Source: Larimichthys crocea (lineage: Eukaryota > Chordata > Actinopteri > Sciaenidae). Taken from it: a stretch of 64,000 nucleotides of DNA. Below, piece after piece: positions 1 to 13,305 of the stretch. The DNA lies in the NCBI RefSeq assembly GCF_000972845.2, contig NC_040032.1:13834002-13898001 (forward strand), written 5' to 3'. The notes beneath the pieces are model-generated. The model was not told the origin of the DNA. It saw nothing but the letters and a program-made list of their open reading frames with translations, and ran no database searches. A program made the translations under genes and the position numbers. Every line of letters begins with the position of its first letter. Positions within the stretch are counted from its first letter, which is position 1.

Positions 1-3000
1 CTGTTGCACTGTATTTTTATTATTCTGTCTTTCTTTAGTCAGTCTGTAAATGAGCTGTTACAGATCAGAACAAAGCAAACTGAATTCCTGCTGTTCTCTC
101 TCTCTGAAACATTTGCAGCGAAGCTCCCTTAAAGGAAAAAAACATCTAATAATATTAGATTAAACACTGAAAAATGTGCAAATGATTTTCAGATTCCAGT
201 TTAGTCCGATCACTTTGTGAAATGGAGCGACGGCTGCGAGCTGGTTCAGGCGGACGACTCGAGCTGCGCTGCACATACAGACGTCATCCAATCCAAACAC
301 GGCATCCAAATTCGGCGGTCTATTTGATCTCAAGGTTTTCCATCTCTGCTTTGCCGTCTCTGCCTGCATCAGCATCACCGCCTGTTCTTCAGCCGCAGCA
401 TCCACCTGGGCGTGGGGGGTTAAGATATTTGCTCATCACTCTTCAATATCTATGAATACATATCTGCAGATCTGCAGAGAGTGTGAGGTCAGAGCCTGGA
501 CGCCAAACTCTAAATGTATTCTGCTGCTGAGTCGTCTGACTGAATATATATATATATAAAATTATGGTTTTAAAAGTGCAAAAACAGAGTATTTAGCACT
601 AAAAGACACTAACCTTTGAAGATTTCTATTTGATTTGTTGAACTCAGACACACGTCGCCGTAGCATCGGCTTTAGAATAATATTCATGACCGTGGATTAT
701 GTGTCCCGCGTCACTTCCTGTGCATTGGCAGCTTGTTACAAAGGGATCTCTCAACGGCCGCCACTATGAACAGGAGGGATGACGACAGCAAGTAAAACCT
801 GTTTCAGTGCACACACTATATGGACCCTGACCGTCGTATTTAAGCAATAAAAACAAGTCCAACAGGAGTGAATGCCTCGCATATGTGTCACAGACCTGAT
901 CCCCCACCATGAACATCTTCGGAGCAATCAAAAATAATTCCCATGAACAAGTTCAATCTCAAAACAATCACTCAGCAATTTACCTGAAAATTAATTTACA
1001 ATTTCACCTCCTACCAGACACCGCTTGAGATCTCCTGACGCTGTAACCTCCAACCATCTTACACTTGGAAGAATTATCAGCAGCAGCAGCAGCAGCTGCT
1101 TTAAGACTCGAGGTCTGATACAGATTTGATACCTGGCACCACTCTCTAGAGCCGGCTGCGGTCCTTGAGAGAGGCTGTTATGAGGCTATATGTGCTGTTG
1201 TCAGAGCCCACTCACAGGCACGGTGCAGCTCCTTCCTATCTTCCATTAAGGTTACCTGAGATGAATTATCCCCGTAAGACAATCCCCCTCACCACCACCA
1301 CCGCCGCCGCCCGCCACCACCTCCACCACTCCTCTGGCTTTGCAGCGGCGGCCTGTTTCACAGTGCTCGGGCTGACAAAATAGCACGCCACTCTTCCCAT
1401 GTTAGAGCGCATCCATTTTTAATCCTCCTCCTTTGAGCACACACAAATAGACACACACAAACTGGAACTCTCTCTCTCTCTCTGGTTGATTCTTCTTGCA
1501 GTTTGCTTTTGATGTTTTGTCCCATTTCTCACAATATCACAGTGGAACAAGTGTGGGTTTATTTATTTATTTTTGTAGATTTCCAATACTCAACTCACCG
1601 TGGGATCATTTTGTTCTGAGAAACACAACAGGTAGTACAATGGCGTGATGGATTCGGTGACTTAGCTCCCTGGCACGACTGAAAGTACGACGAATTAGCA
1701 ATCAGCAGCTCTTGTTTGCAGTGCAATCGAAGAACTATCACTGGACAGACGTGATAATTCTCAGGCAGGTTCAGGAGTCATCTTTAAGATCAAGGATGGA
1801 AGGGTGGCTTCCATCAGGATCGAGTGTTTCCGCCAAGTGCCGTGTACCAAGTGTCAAAGCACAATAGCCAGGCATGGTGTCACGACGTGGTCTGATAGGT
1901 TGCAAATTGCTGCATTGTCAGAGCACTTATGCTTACTCGCGGACAGCCATGCCAAATAGACTTGCAGGAATCAGCCTGAAACATCACTTTCTGATTCTCC
2001 TTCAAAGCGTACTTCAGTCGGCTTGCGCTCGGCTGGGCGAGGACTGTGTGCGTATCTGAGGCGGTATGGTTTCACTGCAGGTGGTAACTCCTTCATGTTT
2101 TATTGAAAGGGCTTGTCGGTCTGTGTCGCTGTCTCAAATCCACTCAGGGAGTACTTCGAGCTAAAGGAGTTAAATTTTTTACCGCCGTATCATTTGCATA
2201 GAGAGGATGTGAAGTCTTTTTTGTCAGTTTTTGAAGCAAACCAATCACGACGATCGCAGCAGGAGATCGAGCAAGAGCGAGCGCCTAAAGTGGGACGTTG
2301 CATGCAAAGAAGAATCTTGACTTTGTCAAATGTTGTTGGCCCGGATGATTGTACATGATGGACATCACAGCCTATAACTCATATTTGATCTAAAAATGTG
2401 TTATGACCCAGCGAAGGAGTGTCACTTCTATACAAATCGCACACTAAGAGTTTTTCAAGTTGAGCTTTGCTGATGCTGCAACTGCTGACCACGTTGGCGA
2501 GAGTGAACCAAAGTACAAAAACAAACTTCCAGTTGTTTTTAGAACACCCGTCCCTTTCACCTCACACTTGACTTTTATCTCACACGTCCCCCATCAACCC
2601 GCTCCATCCCTCGGGAGGTGCATCGCACTGTTTGAGAGCCCCAGCTACCACGGAGCCGATAACCAAAATCTGACTGCGGCTCGGTTTAGAGTCCGTCCTC
2701 CCTCTCACGTCCTCTTGAAAATGCTCTTGACATTGAGAGGTGATTCAGTTTTTCTTTCCGATAGTTTGGATTTGGACTGCGTGTTCTGCCCGAAACGCAA
2801 CTTTTAAGGTTCGAGGTCGGCCTCCGACTGTGGAAAGCATTTAAGCAACTTGGAAGATCAAGAGAACGCCTGATTTATCTGGTGATCAAAGGGAGCTTAG
2901 CCCCAGATTCGTCCTCATCAAGAGGCTGAAAAACATTAGATAAAAATTAGATCAAGGACTAAAAACAGAATAATTCAACCCAACATTTTTAAATTTTTTT

Positions 3001-3161
3001 TTTTTTTTTGTGGGGTTGGGGGCTGTTTTCTAATGAACTTTGTCCTCTGCAGCTGATAATTGTTAAATAAGACAATGTTTTATTCATTAGCTCCCTCAGA
3101 TCTATTATTACTAAATTAAATATCAACCTTATTAGCCATTAAAATCTGCATGACGTGCGTG

Positions 3162-3163
<2 letters not shown>

Positions 3164-3204
<41 letters not shown>
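3164..3204. repeat. (GT)n microsatellite
   Basis: About 20 uninterrupted GT units; shorter GT runs follow at 3361-3388. Confidence 0.95.
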
Positions 3205-3207
<3 letters not shown>

Positions 3208-3831
3208 GGCAAGAGATGTGCAGCTGAAACCGCATCCTTGAAGTCAATACGGTCACGAGAAATGGTCACGCTCCTTCTTGAATCGGACCCGTTTGAAGCT
3301 GTCACCCAGTTACTGCTCAGAGGGCACTGTTTGACTGCTTGTTAGCCATCTTTAGGGCACTGTGTGTGTGTGTGTTTATGTGTGTGTGGTACTGTCCCCT
3401 AGGGATCCCCTTCCTCTATCCCACTGACTTCAGAGCTGCTTTGAAGTTCTTTCTTCAGAGGAGAGAGAGAGAGGTGAAGGGGAGGGAGGAGTGAGCGAGG
3501 TAAGAGGGAGACAAAGAGGAGTGAGGGAACAGTGAAAACGCTTCATTTTTATCGCTGTGCTCGCTCTCCTCATCGCCGAGCTGTTTCCCCTCATAATTTG
3601 AGAATGATGTCATTTTTTAAGTACGTCAAACCTTCGATGCTGATGTCGGGTCGAGTGTGAAATCACAGGAGAGAGAGAGAGAGAGAGAGGAAGAGCCAGG
3701 AGAAGAGAGCTGTGTTAGGAATTTACAGCATATTAGGGCGGTCATGTAGCTGCTCCCGGTCAGCTCATGAATAATGGAGGGGATCAGTGTCTAGTTCCAT
3801 CAGGTGATCCCGGTGTACTTTTCAGGAGCCC

Positions 3832-3900
3832 TCTGTGTGTGTGTGGTGTGTGTTTATATTTATATATATATATGTGTGTATATATGTGTGTGTGTGTGTG
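3832..3900. repeat. compound (GT)/(AT) microsatellite
   Basis: GT runs flank a central TATATATATATATA part. Confidence 0.9.
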
Positions 3901-4056
3901 AGGATGAGAAGAATGAGAAAGTCGCAATGAGAGCAGCTGCTGCAGCCAACACACCCTCAACACAAAACCATCTGCCGTGCTGACTCCAGAGAACTAACAC
4001 ACACAAACACACACATCCGATCCTATTCGCTCTTCAGCAAACACACACCGCACCGA

Positions 4057-4130
<74 letters not shown>

Positions 4131-4139
4131 GTCTATCTA
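4057..4139. repeat. (CTAT)n microsatellite
   Basis: About 20 tetranucleotide units with one CTGT change near the right end. Confidence 0.95.
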
Positions 4140-4174
4140 GAACTATTTTTCTTGCACTATTTTCTGTAAAATGA

Positions 4175-4260
4175 GTCTTTTCTGAAAAAGAAAATGGATT
4201 TGCAATAGCCACACATCGTCTTTTCTGAAAAAGAAAATGGATTTGCAATAGCCACACATC
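4175..4260. repeat. 43-bp unit, two exact tandem copies
   Basis: Unit from GTCTTTTCTGAAAAAGAAAA to AGCCACACATC occurs at 4175-4217 and 4218-4260 with no differences, next to the CTAT array. Confidence 0.9.
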
Positions 4261-4463
4261 ATTTTTTTATTAAGGGTTAGCAGATCAGAGCTCCCAAATT
4301 TGTAGTATTGTGGAAGAAAAAGAAACATAATTAACTTCCACTGTAGAAATTAATGTTTTAATTGTGGTGCTTGCTTTATCCAAAATCCACAAAAGGACTT
4401 GAAATTTAAATCAGTACCCCGAAGCCAAACTTGAGCTCTCCAGCTCTGCCGCAAGAGATTTAT

Positions 4464-4464
<1 letters not shown>

Positions 4465-4540
<76 letters not shown>
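4465..4540. repeat. (CA)38 microsatellite
   Basis: 76 bp of uninterrupted CA, the longest pure dinucleotide run in the window. Confidence 0.97.
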
Positions 4541-4543
<3 letters not shown>

Positions 4544-6377
4544 TCTCTCAGGCATCCAATCTCACCAAACACACATAAATGTTTCATTAATGATCGTGGT
4601 TTATTGCACACACACACGTGTGCTGTGACAGCAGGTGTTTGTCATGCAGGAAATTATTGTTTTGGTGTGTTAGTATTCGTCAGAGAAGCCTCCCCGAGTC
4701 TTTACTGTCGCGATATGTACTGTAGATAAAGCGAAAGTGTGAGTGGGAGGAATGATCCTCTCAGCAGCCCATCCAGAGCTGTCATAATCCTGAGTGGGTG
4801 AGGTGGTGGAGAGGATCGGGCAAAGATAAGATGATGACTCAGGGAGCAGCCCTCACATGAGGAAATGAGACCGAGCCTGGATAATGGCTCGTTTTGTGAA
4901 TTACTAACCTCCCTCTTTCACCCATTAAAAACAGTATTTACAAGGGTAAACTAATATAATCCCTGAGCTCGCAGTTTTTTCTCGGTCTATACAAATCACG
5001 TTAAATCTTAAACAACATTTATTTGGATCACGTACACTCCTCTAAATAAGCAGCGTTTTAATTGCTCCGGATAAAACAGAATTGTCAGGCGGGTGGCGCG
5101 TGTAATGAGTGACGACGGTTCACCGTGAGTGAAAGCAGCAGACGAAATGTCATCAGCTCCGAGCTGAGCCGAACTGCTCTGCGCTGCATGGCAGAATTCC
5201 ATTTATTTACCCCGGAGAGATGGGGGAAAAAGGCCAAGGACACACAGGAATAAAAGCTGGAAAAAGGTGATGCTGTGAGCAAAAAAGCTGCGCTGAAAAG
5301 ATGAATGCAGGCTTTGACCTTTTCCATCTTTTCTTTTGCAGAGCATACTGGGAATTCATATCAGCTTTGCCTGCTGCAGTCAAGGCACTGCCTTCCTCTA
5401 TTTAGAGCGGGGCCAGACCTAAAATAACAGTTTGTTCCCTTTATCATCGGGCTCAGAGACGGCGCACCGGCGGACACGTCTAGCAGATTAACCTCGGTGT
5501 AAAGTCTATACCTGGTTTTGAGTTACACCGTTATTTCCGTCTTTGTGTGTTATCCCCTGTGTTCGGTTCACTCCTCCCCGTCAGGGAGTCATACAGCCGG
5601 CGTGGGGGAGGGGTGAATCAATCATGCTCTCTTTCTGTGATTATGTAAAATTGTGTGTACGTATTCACATGTGGAGCTTGATGAATATCTCTCTCTGCCG
5701 CTCAGTGTACTTACGTCTGTGTATGTGTGACTGAATGATGATCCATCTGAAGCCTCCACAGTTAGACGATTATGAGCTTCGTGACCAAATATCTCTTTGT
5801 AAATAATAAATAACCTCTTTAACAAAAAAAAGACCTGAGCACCAGCGTGCGTATTATTCACAGCTACTTCTCCAGCAGCTTGAGCTTTACTCCATCCTTT
5901 GATTGCTCTAATAACTCGGATTACAGGAAACTTCACACCACCCAGGCGCTATTTTATTTTTGCGCAAAAAGGGTTTTAACAAACACGTAATGAGATGTGC
6001 ATTGCAGCACGATATGAAAATGTAAGCAAAGTTATCATATATTGTACTGAAAAGTGAACTAATGATGCAGTGTTTTTATGATTGTGCAGTCAGGATTTAG
6101 CATTAGTTTGCCTGTAGAGCGTGAAATCAGAGTGCAGGGGTTGTGGACAGGATTACTCACCAGCGTCTGTTTCAAATAATAATAGAATAGGACACATTTA
6201 TCAAGAAACTTACTCTTACAAGTGTGAAAGAAACCTTAAATAGTCACACGATTAAACACACGTATGAACTGAGCAGGAATTGCAGAGACAAAAATTTGCT
6301 CAACATCACCCAAAGTTTTTAGTCGTCAGTGATGTACAGTTATGATTTTAAACTCACTATGTGTTTATGTAAAACCC

Positions 6378-6750
6378 TTAAAGTCAGTGTAAAGTAAGAA
6401 TAAATGTGTGTTCTCCACCCAGCCACATTTGAATGATTAAAAATATCGATAAGTTTATGAACTTAGGTGTCAAAATCAGGTAAACATGAGCAGTATTCTC
6501 AGCTCTAGGACTGTGGGGGCGTGTCCACTGAACACGCTTAAGCCACGCCCGCTCGCGGGAGCGGTCAAGCAGCCATTTTGAAGCGACTGAAACGTGTCAG
6601 ATGAGATCAGAAAATAGCATGACTAACTTTGAAACACTGAGCGATGATGAATTTATCTCTATCTCTCTGCTAGGGGTGCAGGGCTATGCTCAGGGTGGCC
6701 TCAGCGTGTCATCGAGCCACCCTTTAAGGACCGCCCACAAAATCCTGAAC
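6378..6750 (+). repeat. dispersed repeat, copy 1 (longer)
   Basis: Starts TTAAAGTCAGTGTAAAGTAA and ends CGCCCACAAAATCCTGAAC. The reverse complement of 42393-42609 matches it at both ends. The middle (about 6510-6610) is GC-rich and absent from the other copy. Confidence 0.75.
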
Positions 6751-9261
6751 TAAAAACTGATGAAAAACAGTTTGAACCTCTAACTCCACATTTCAGTCTT
6801 TTCACAAGTTTTCAGCTACTATTTTCCAACATATTTAATGTATTCTGAAAGATATCTTTACACGGACTTGAACCTCTCCATCTAAAATGAAAATACACAT
6901 GAATTAAACAACAATCTAATAAATGTGTGATATATACTGGGAAATTATTTATAGGGATTCATTCATAGGAAATTGGTTGACATGGAAACAAAAAACAAAA
7001 CAAAACCTGAAGAGGTACATCAAACACAGACAGTGATGTGAAATCAATGCAGCTTTAGTCGTGTTGTTTGTAACGCTGATTAAAGCAGAAATATCCTATA
7101 AAAATCAGACAGCTATCTACAGTATGCTGCTTTAGCTAACGTGTAATTATTCATCACAACCACTGATTTTTTTATATAACCACCCCCGATCATGTCTCAG
7201 AACAGAAGGTGTGTGTTCCTGTATTGCAGTCATCTAGCATAGTGGTTCCTAACCTTTTTTTTCCATAAGGGGCTTTTCTGTCATTGAATAAGTGACATAT
7301 TTTATGTATATTTCATATTATTATCAATAAAAGTACAGAACAAACGGATAAACTGTGCAGTTAAAGCCAAACAGTAAACCCAATAACTGCAGGACGTTTG
7401 TGTAAAATGAGCCATTTGGATGAATTTTAAACAGCCATGATGAACATTTAATACATGTATTAGATGTATTATGTATTTTTTTTTCAATGTTTTAATAATC
7501 TTACATATTTAGGCTTTCTTTTCTGACAAATTCAATGTTTTCTTCTGACTAACTTGGCCATTGTTCTGTGTTCTCTTTGGATGTTTTAACTACGTACTTT
7601 TCCAAAGCAGTAGTAGCAGCAGCAGGGCGTTAAGACTGGAGGCTTTGTCGGTATAGCTTGTTCTTAGGTCTTCACCGTGCTCTTATCCTAGCAGGTTTTT
7701 TATATATCTTAAACAATAATCTAAATGGAGATGGTGTAAGTAAGTCCTAGGAAATTTGAGAAATAGCTTTTATTTTTACGTTTAGATGGTGCACTGACTT
7801 TTCTTCTAGCGCTGTCGTCATTTTTCTTTTGGACTACACATTGATTAATGAACGAATACCTGCTAAACTAATGGCGTTCCCATTAGCCGTACATGCTAAA
7901 CTAAGATGATGGCATTGTCAGTGTAAACATGTTGGCATGTACTTCAAAGCAGCCTTTCTCTTAGCTTTGGATAAATTGGTATTGTGACTCCACACAAGAT
8001 GGAAAAAAGAGTTTTGATGCTTGATTGGGTCGTTTTTTTTCCAAAAGCACCAGTCAGTTCCTGTAAATAACGAGGCGTCCCACTGTGTGTTGATATTCAT
8101 ATATTACGCTGATACCACCAACCTTTTTACAAACACAAACTGGCAGCAGGCGTCTGACAGGAGTTAAACTGTGCAAAATAAGTCCGTCACAATGGATTCA
8201 AGAGAAAGCAGGGCAGATATGTGGAGGAGTGAACCTCCCTTGTTTGTGAAATTGCATCCATAACCTGTAACTCTCTGAAGGCAGACGCTTAGGGAGCCTA
8301 ACATGGCTGTAACCTCAAACAGCAGGGTACCCTGTGTGTATCTATGGTAACTACTCTCTTCAGAGAGAGAGAGAGTTTACAGGTATATGGACATGGATAG
8401 TGGATGGTGAATTATTTAGAAGCTCTCTCAGGCAGTATCTGCCAGACACAGCCCCAGACTGTGGATTCAAACCTGATATTGGACTGCAAGGAGGTGGATG
8501 GGGAGATATTAGGTGGCAGGCCCCACCGAGCCCCGCTGTTTCCTGCTCGACAGGCCCTCTCAGAAGAAAAATCCACAACCTACAGGTCTGTGTTTTATTC
8601 TCAATGTGGTAAATTAGAAATTTTCTGTCTTTTGTAGCCAGTTTAACACAGAATTCAGCATAAACCGTTGAATTATTTTATTTCAAGTTTCAGCAGCGTG
8701 AATGCAACGCGCCGACGTCTCATTGGGAATCAAAATGACTTTAATGTCTGCACACTGTCTTGGCGTGTGAGAGGCCGTCTGTGTATTCAAGCGCAGTCTG
8801 GTTGGTTATGGTAATGTCGTCGGATGTGTTGTAGGCATCCTCCATGCATGTTAAAGCATCTATTCTGCTGAGTGGTACCATTAGGCATGGTGAAGTAACA
8901 CATTACTTCTGTCAATAGAGGACATCCTCTTAACATCTCATACTGTCGCCTCCTTTTATGTCACCAAGCCCCTGTCACCATTTTAATCAAGCAAACCACA
9001 AGCAATTACTCACACTAATTGTATCCAATCTGCAGAATGAAAGCAGTGGCAGCATGGGAGGTCTGTTCATCAAGACCTCTGAAAGGAAAATTGCCGCCAC
9101 CATCGGCAAGTTTCTGTCCAGATTGCTTTTCACTGCATTTCAGCAGTGTTGGCATTGTGCATACATTTAATTTGGTTTACAAAGAAATCTGTCAAGTGCT
9201 GCATAATTCTGCTTCACTATCCATTGTATTTGGAAATATTGTGCTTCTTTGTCCATTATAT

Positions 9262-9560
9262 TTATTGACAACCACAGTTATTAGTTACCCTACATGTTGA
9301 GATACATACAACTAGTGGTTTCCCTTCTAAATATGTGAAATAATCCAGTCCAGAGTTACCAGCGTGTCCAAAGTGAGTTCTTTCATCCACGTCTCTGTGA
9401 TGCTGCACTCTCCATACTCTCTCTATGGACTGGTTTAGCACTGTTAGCTCCTCCATCTTATTAAAGGGAGAGATCTTACATTCCCCCATGATAACAGATG
9501 GTACGCATGGTTTGGACTTGGTCTTTTCCACTCGTGGAACTTTGATGCAGCTCTGCACCC
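9262..9560 (-). mobile_element. LINE 5' fragment (endonuclease start)
   Basis: The minus-strand frame contains VPSVIMGECKISPFNKMEEL, matching the PSVIMGN...NKMDEL start of the endonuclease domain in common fish LINEs. It soon breaks down, and no reverse transcriptase follows. Confidence 0.6.
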
Positions 9561-12500
9561 CCGTCTTCTTCTCGTCACTTCAGCAGGGATCTTTTCACAG
9601 AGCTATTCTAACAGCTGTTCTCGAGCGTAAACAACAGAGTCGTGGCTTTTTTTTTTTTTTGGGAATGGGTCACCTGATATATTCATAAAGTAGCCCGTAT
9701 AACAGAAAAAAAGACAAATCACTAATCTCCATAGTCCATGTTTGCACACAAAAACAGATTGATGCGGGGAAAAAACATAGATAATAGCAACCTCGACGGA
9801 CTACAAGAGTATTATACATTTTCATTATGTATTCATTTCACTAGCTGTATGATTATATGTGACAATGAAACTAAATTAACTAACAATCGAACAATGATTT
9901 CTCCATGGCAGCTTCATTCATCTTTTCCACTGTGAAATCCAAAATTGCACCAGAACTCGTATTTAGTTTGGGCTGTGCTGCTCGAAGTGGAAACTCAGCG
10001 GGCCTATCATTATTCTGTTTGTTTCTTCTCGGTGCCCCATATGTGCATGCTCATAAATAAAGGAAGTAATTGTGTTGTTTCAACGTGCCACTTGGAGAGT
10101 AGAGTTTGGACGAGTTCTGAGCAAAAAAAAACATGCCTGCCTCGTATTTGCAGACTAAAAACATCTATTTCTGGGACATTATGGCAATATGAAATCATAA
10201 AATAAAACCATTTCTTTTTATAACTGAATCCATTTTTTCTCCTATCCCCCAGCGACCGCCTGCCTGAAGTATTTATAGTCATCTTTTAGGGAGTTATGGT
10301 GGAGGTTCTTCCTGCAGAAATTCAATAATATATTGTTCATTTCAACTATTTTACTATTCGATCTTTACCAGCAGATTCATCAGGACTTACAGAGATTTTC
10401 AGAAGCACTCAGAAGCAGTTGAGTCATGTTCTCTTTTTTTCCATATAAAACAGGAGGTATACTAGCTCAGCCATCGGACTATTTCAGAATTCACCAGCAG
10501 TCCTTATTACTGTCATTTCTAGTCGTGATTCAGAAGTTATTCTTAAATAAATCTAACAATTTTAGGAGCAGTAGGGAGGTTTATATAAAAAATGGTGGTC
10601 TTATAATGTAGCCAAATGTAATACAGAAGGAGTTTAATTCATCATTCTGCAAAACTGTGTTTTTTGAACAGTCTTATAACGACACACTCACTCTCCCTGA
10701 AGCAGCTCCTTTGATTTTTTTGTATTTTTTGCTTTTTTAAGTCCCATGTCTCTATCAAAGCTTTCCAACCTTGATTTAGTAAGCAATTTAAACGCGTGCA
10801 ATCAGTAGAATTTGCTCTTCAGTCATAAGCGAAATGATATCATTTCAAGTCCCTTATGCTAATAAGGCTGATTAAACTAGATGAAATCATTCTCCAAGTT
10901 GTGGCTTGCAGCCGCAGAAAAACCCTGTATTGTTAAAGTGTAGCTCAGCTATATCTACATGCATATGAACATTCAGGCTCAAGAGAATACAATGCAAAAA
11001 AGAATAGAGTAGTCATAATGAGCAAGCCAACTAGAGACAATAATACAAAGAGCCTGCAGTTCAAATAAAGAGGACAAAAACAAACGCACAGTGAAACAGA
11101 GCTGCTCTGGGAGCTCGGCAAGGCCAAACACCAGCAGCCAGCTGCAGCAATTCACACAGCATTTATGGACCCAGGCTGCCATATATATATATATTTTTTT
11201 TTGGCGAGGGGGGGTGTTTGGCTTCATTGCTCTCCGTGGACCTTTACTGGAAGAGTTAGAATTGGCTATGTTGTTCGAGGCGGACGCAGAAGTGTGAGGT
11301 GAGAGGGTGCTGAGGCACGGCGCTCCTCTGAGGCATGCCGCTTCGTCCTTGTTACGTTACTCGGGCTGTGATAGCGGGCATGGGCTTCAGCGAGAGATTG
11401 AGATAAAGTGGGACATTTTACTATTGCTATTGTGTTTGAGTCAGAGCATTTGTCGCTGGCAATACAGCACCGCTATTTACCACAGGGACCCACTTATATT
11501 AACCAATCTGATAAAAGAAACGCACTGACAGCCTTTCTATCTCCGAGACTCCCAGTAGCTATAAAAGAGCTTTTGTTGACTCACATCTTCAGAAGGTATT
11601 ACTGTGAAGACTGACTTTCTTAGCAATAGGAATAGGTTTTGTAGCCTTCTTACATCGGCAGAGTAGACCGTATAGTCCTTTGGTGCTCTGCAGCTCTCTG
11701 CAGTCATAAGCTGATTGTAGCAGGGAGAATGTACGAACAGTCTCATTGCTTTAGAAGACACAGAGTTCAAGGATTCGTGACGAAGATCAGAAAGGATAGA
11801 AAGGCGCCATTGAAGCTACTCACAATGCTTTTGCTAGTTAGATCAATCTGATCTTTTCAAAAGAGACTGGCTCAACCAGTGTGAAACGTTGAAGAGCATT
11901 TGAACTAAAAGAAAATAAATAAATCCAACTTGTTTTGACGTCTTCATATTCAGTTCGACTGTGCAAATACTCTTAAGCGGAGAACTTTCCAGAGCTGGGC
12001 TACAGGAAAAGTGCCTGACCTTTACTGGCACAGTCAAGACAAGTGGCCCATGGGTGCCGAGCTGGGGCCGAATGAATGTCACAACGGCACCCTTTTTTTT
12101 TTTTTTGTACCGTTCCACATTTGCAGGCCTGGAGCTATAACATGGGTATGTTGCAGCCTGAAAATAACAGGCATGAAGCATACAAATTTGAGTCTTCCCC
12201 CGACACACATAGAGGGTACTGGAGTTTGGATTTGGCCGATGTCCTCTTCTGCACATCTGAATCTGTATTACAGCCTCAAACCGCCAACCTCATTGATTAA
12301 CCCCACAGTGTAGAGTGTAAAGGAGTCAGCTGTCAGGGGAAATTTCATGCCCGATGCCTTTTCCATTAGGGAGAAACAGGAGAATCTACCTCCTTTGGGG
12401 CATGCAAGCTATAAAGTTGTGGAGCGTGAATTCTATAGGTTCCTTTAAAGCTCACTTTATGAATGAGAAAATGTGCAAAGTCATACAGCTCACTAGAGAC

Positions 12501-12884
12501 AGATAGGAAGGGCTGCAAAGTTCTATATCCAGCCCTATCTTGCAACACGGTAATGAATATAGAGTTCAAGGAGTTCAAGCACTAAAGGCATTGGATGCTG
12601 GCCTTCCAGCCTTGGCAGCTGTGCAGTTGTTTAAAGGGTTTGTGAGGATGTTAGCCATTTATTCAGCGGCAACAAATATGATTAGCAGCAGAAAGTGGGA
12701 AATGTGGGAGATGGACAGGGTTAGAGTGAGTGAGTGAGTAAGGAAAGAAATGGATCTGTGATCCAGTTACCATCAGGGTAAGTGTGTTAGAATCTGACTC
12801 TGAATTTCTATTCATGCTGCAGGTTGACTCACTGCACTGATTGGCTGTTGATACGCCTTGCATCACTACCAGTCTCTTACCAGC
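9560..12884. other. upstream intergenic DNA, no gene recognised
   Basis: Mostly AT-rich non-repetitive sequence. The longest open frame (minus strand, 11843-12256, 137 codons) contains a Lys run that is just the complement of a T run, and resembles no family I know. No splice-flanked coding stretch stands out. Confidence 0.45.
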
Positions 12885-13305
12885 CCTCTGCTTTCTTGCA
12901 GAGAGTTATACGAGGAGATCGATACCACTCTCGTGTTTGCACCATGAATATGGAGCTGGACCCAGCAGCTAACACAAAGACTAGAAAAGAGAGTGAAACA
13001 GCTAGCCTGGCTCCGTTCAACAGAAACTAAATCCACCTTCCAGCACCTCTAAAGCTCACTAATTAACATATTATTTAATTATTCTTTAAACCGGGGTGCA
13101 AACATGACCATTCAACGTTTAACCGGAGAGGGGGAGGGGAGGGTTACGTGTTGCCAGGAAAATGGTGAAGATTCAAGTAAGCCAAGAAATAGTGGCACAT
13201 AATCCCCCGTAAATTGTTCTAACACTTGGTTTGTTGTATGGATTAAACAAACAAAGACCTGTAACTGAGATTTAGAGGTGCTGGTAGAGCCAGGCTAGCT
13301 CCTTC
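12885..13305. repeat. fold-back (inverted-repeat) element, copy 1
   Basis: The left arm has AGCTAGCCTGGCTC (13000-13013) and CCAGCACCTCTAAA (13040-13053). The right arm has their exact complements TTTAGAGGTGCTGG (13271-13284) and GAGCCAGGCTAGCT (13287-13300). The sequence is a common fish repeat; name not recalled. Confidence 0.8.

Larger units (their letters stand above)
1..8431. other. upstream intergenic DNA, no gene recognised
   Basis: Contains simple repeats (entered separately), one dispersed repeat at 6378-6750, and CAG runs near 1080 and 7615. An AGTGGTTCCTAACCTTTTTT motif near 7241 looks like the end of a hAT-type element, but no matching second end was found. Open frames here are short and have no recognisable family. 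An untranslated srrm3 exon could be hidden here. Confidence 0.5.

Noticed and set aside
4350..4628. Cys/Val and His/Thr repeat proteins
   Set aside because: Direct translation of the CA/GT microsatellite.
11843..12256. 137-codon minus-strand frame
   Set aside because: Contains a Lys run from a T stretch, and no motif is recognised.
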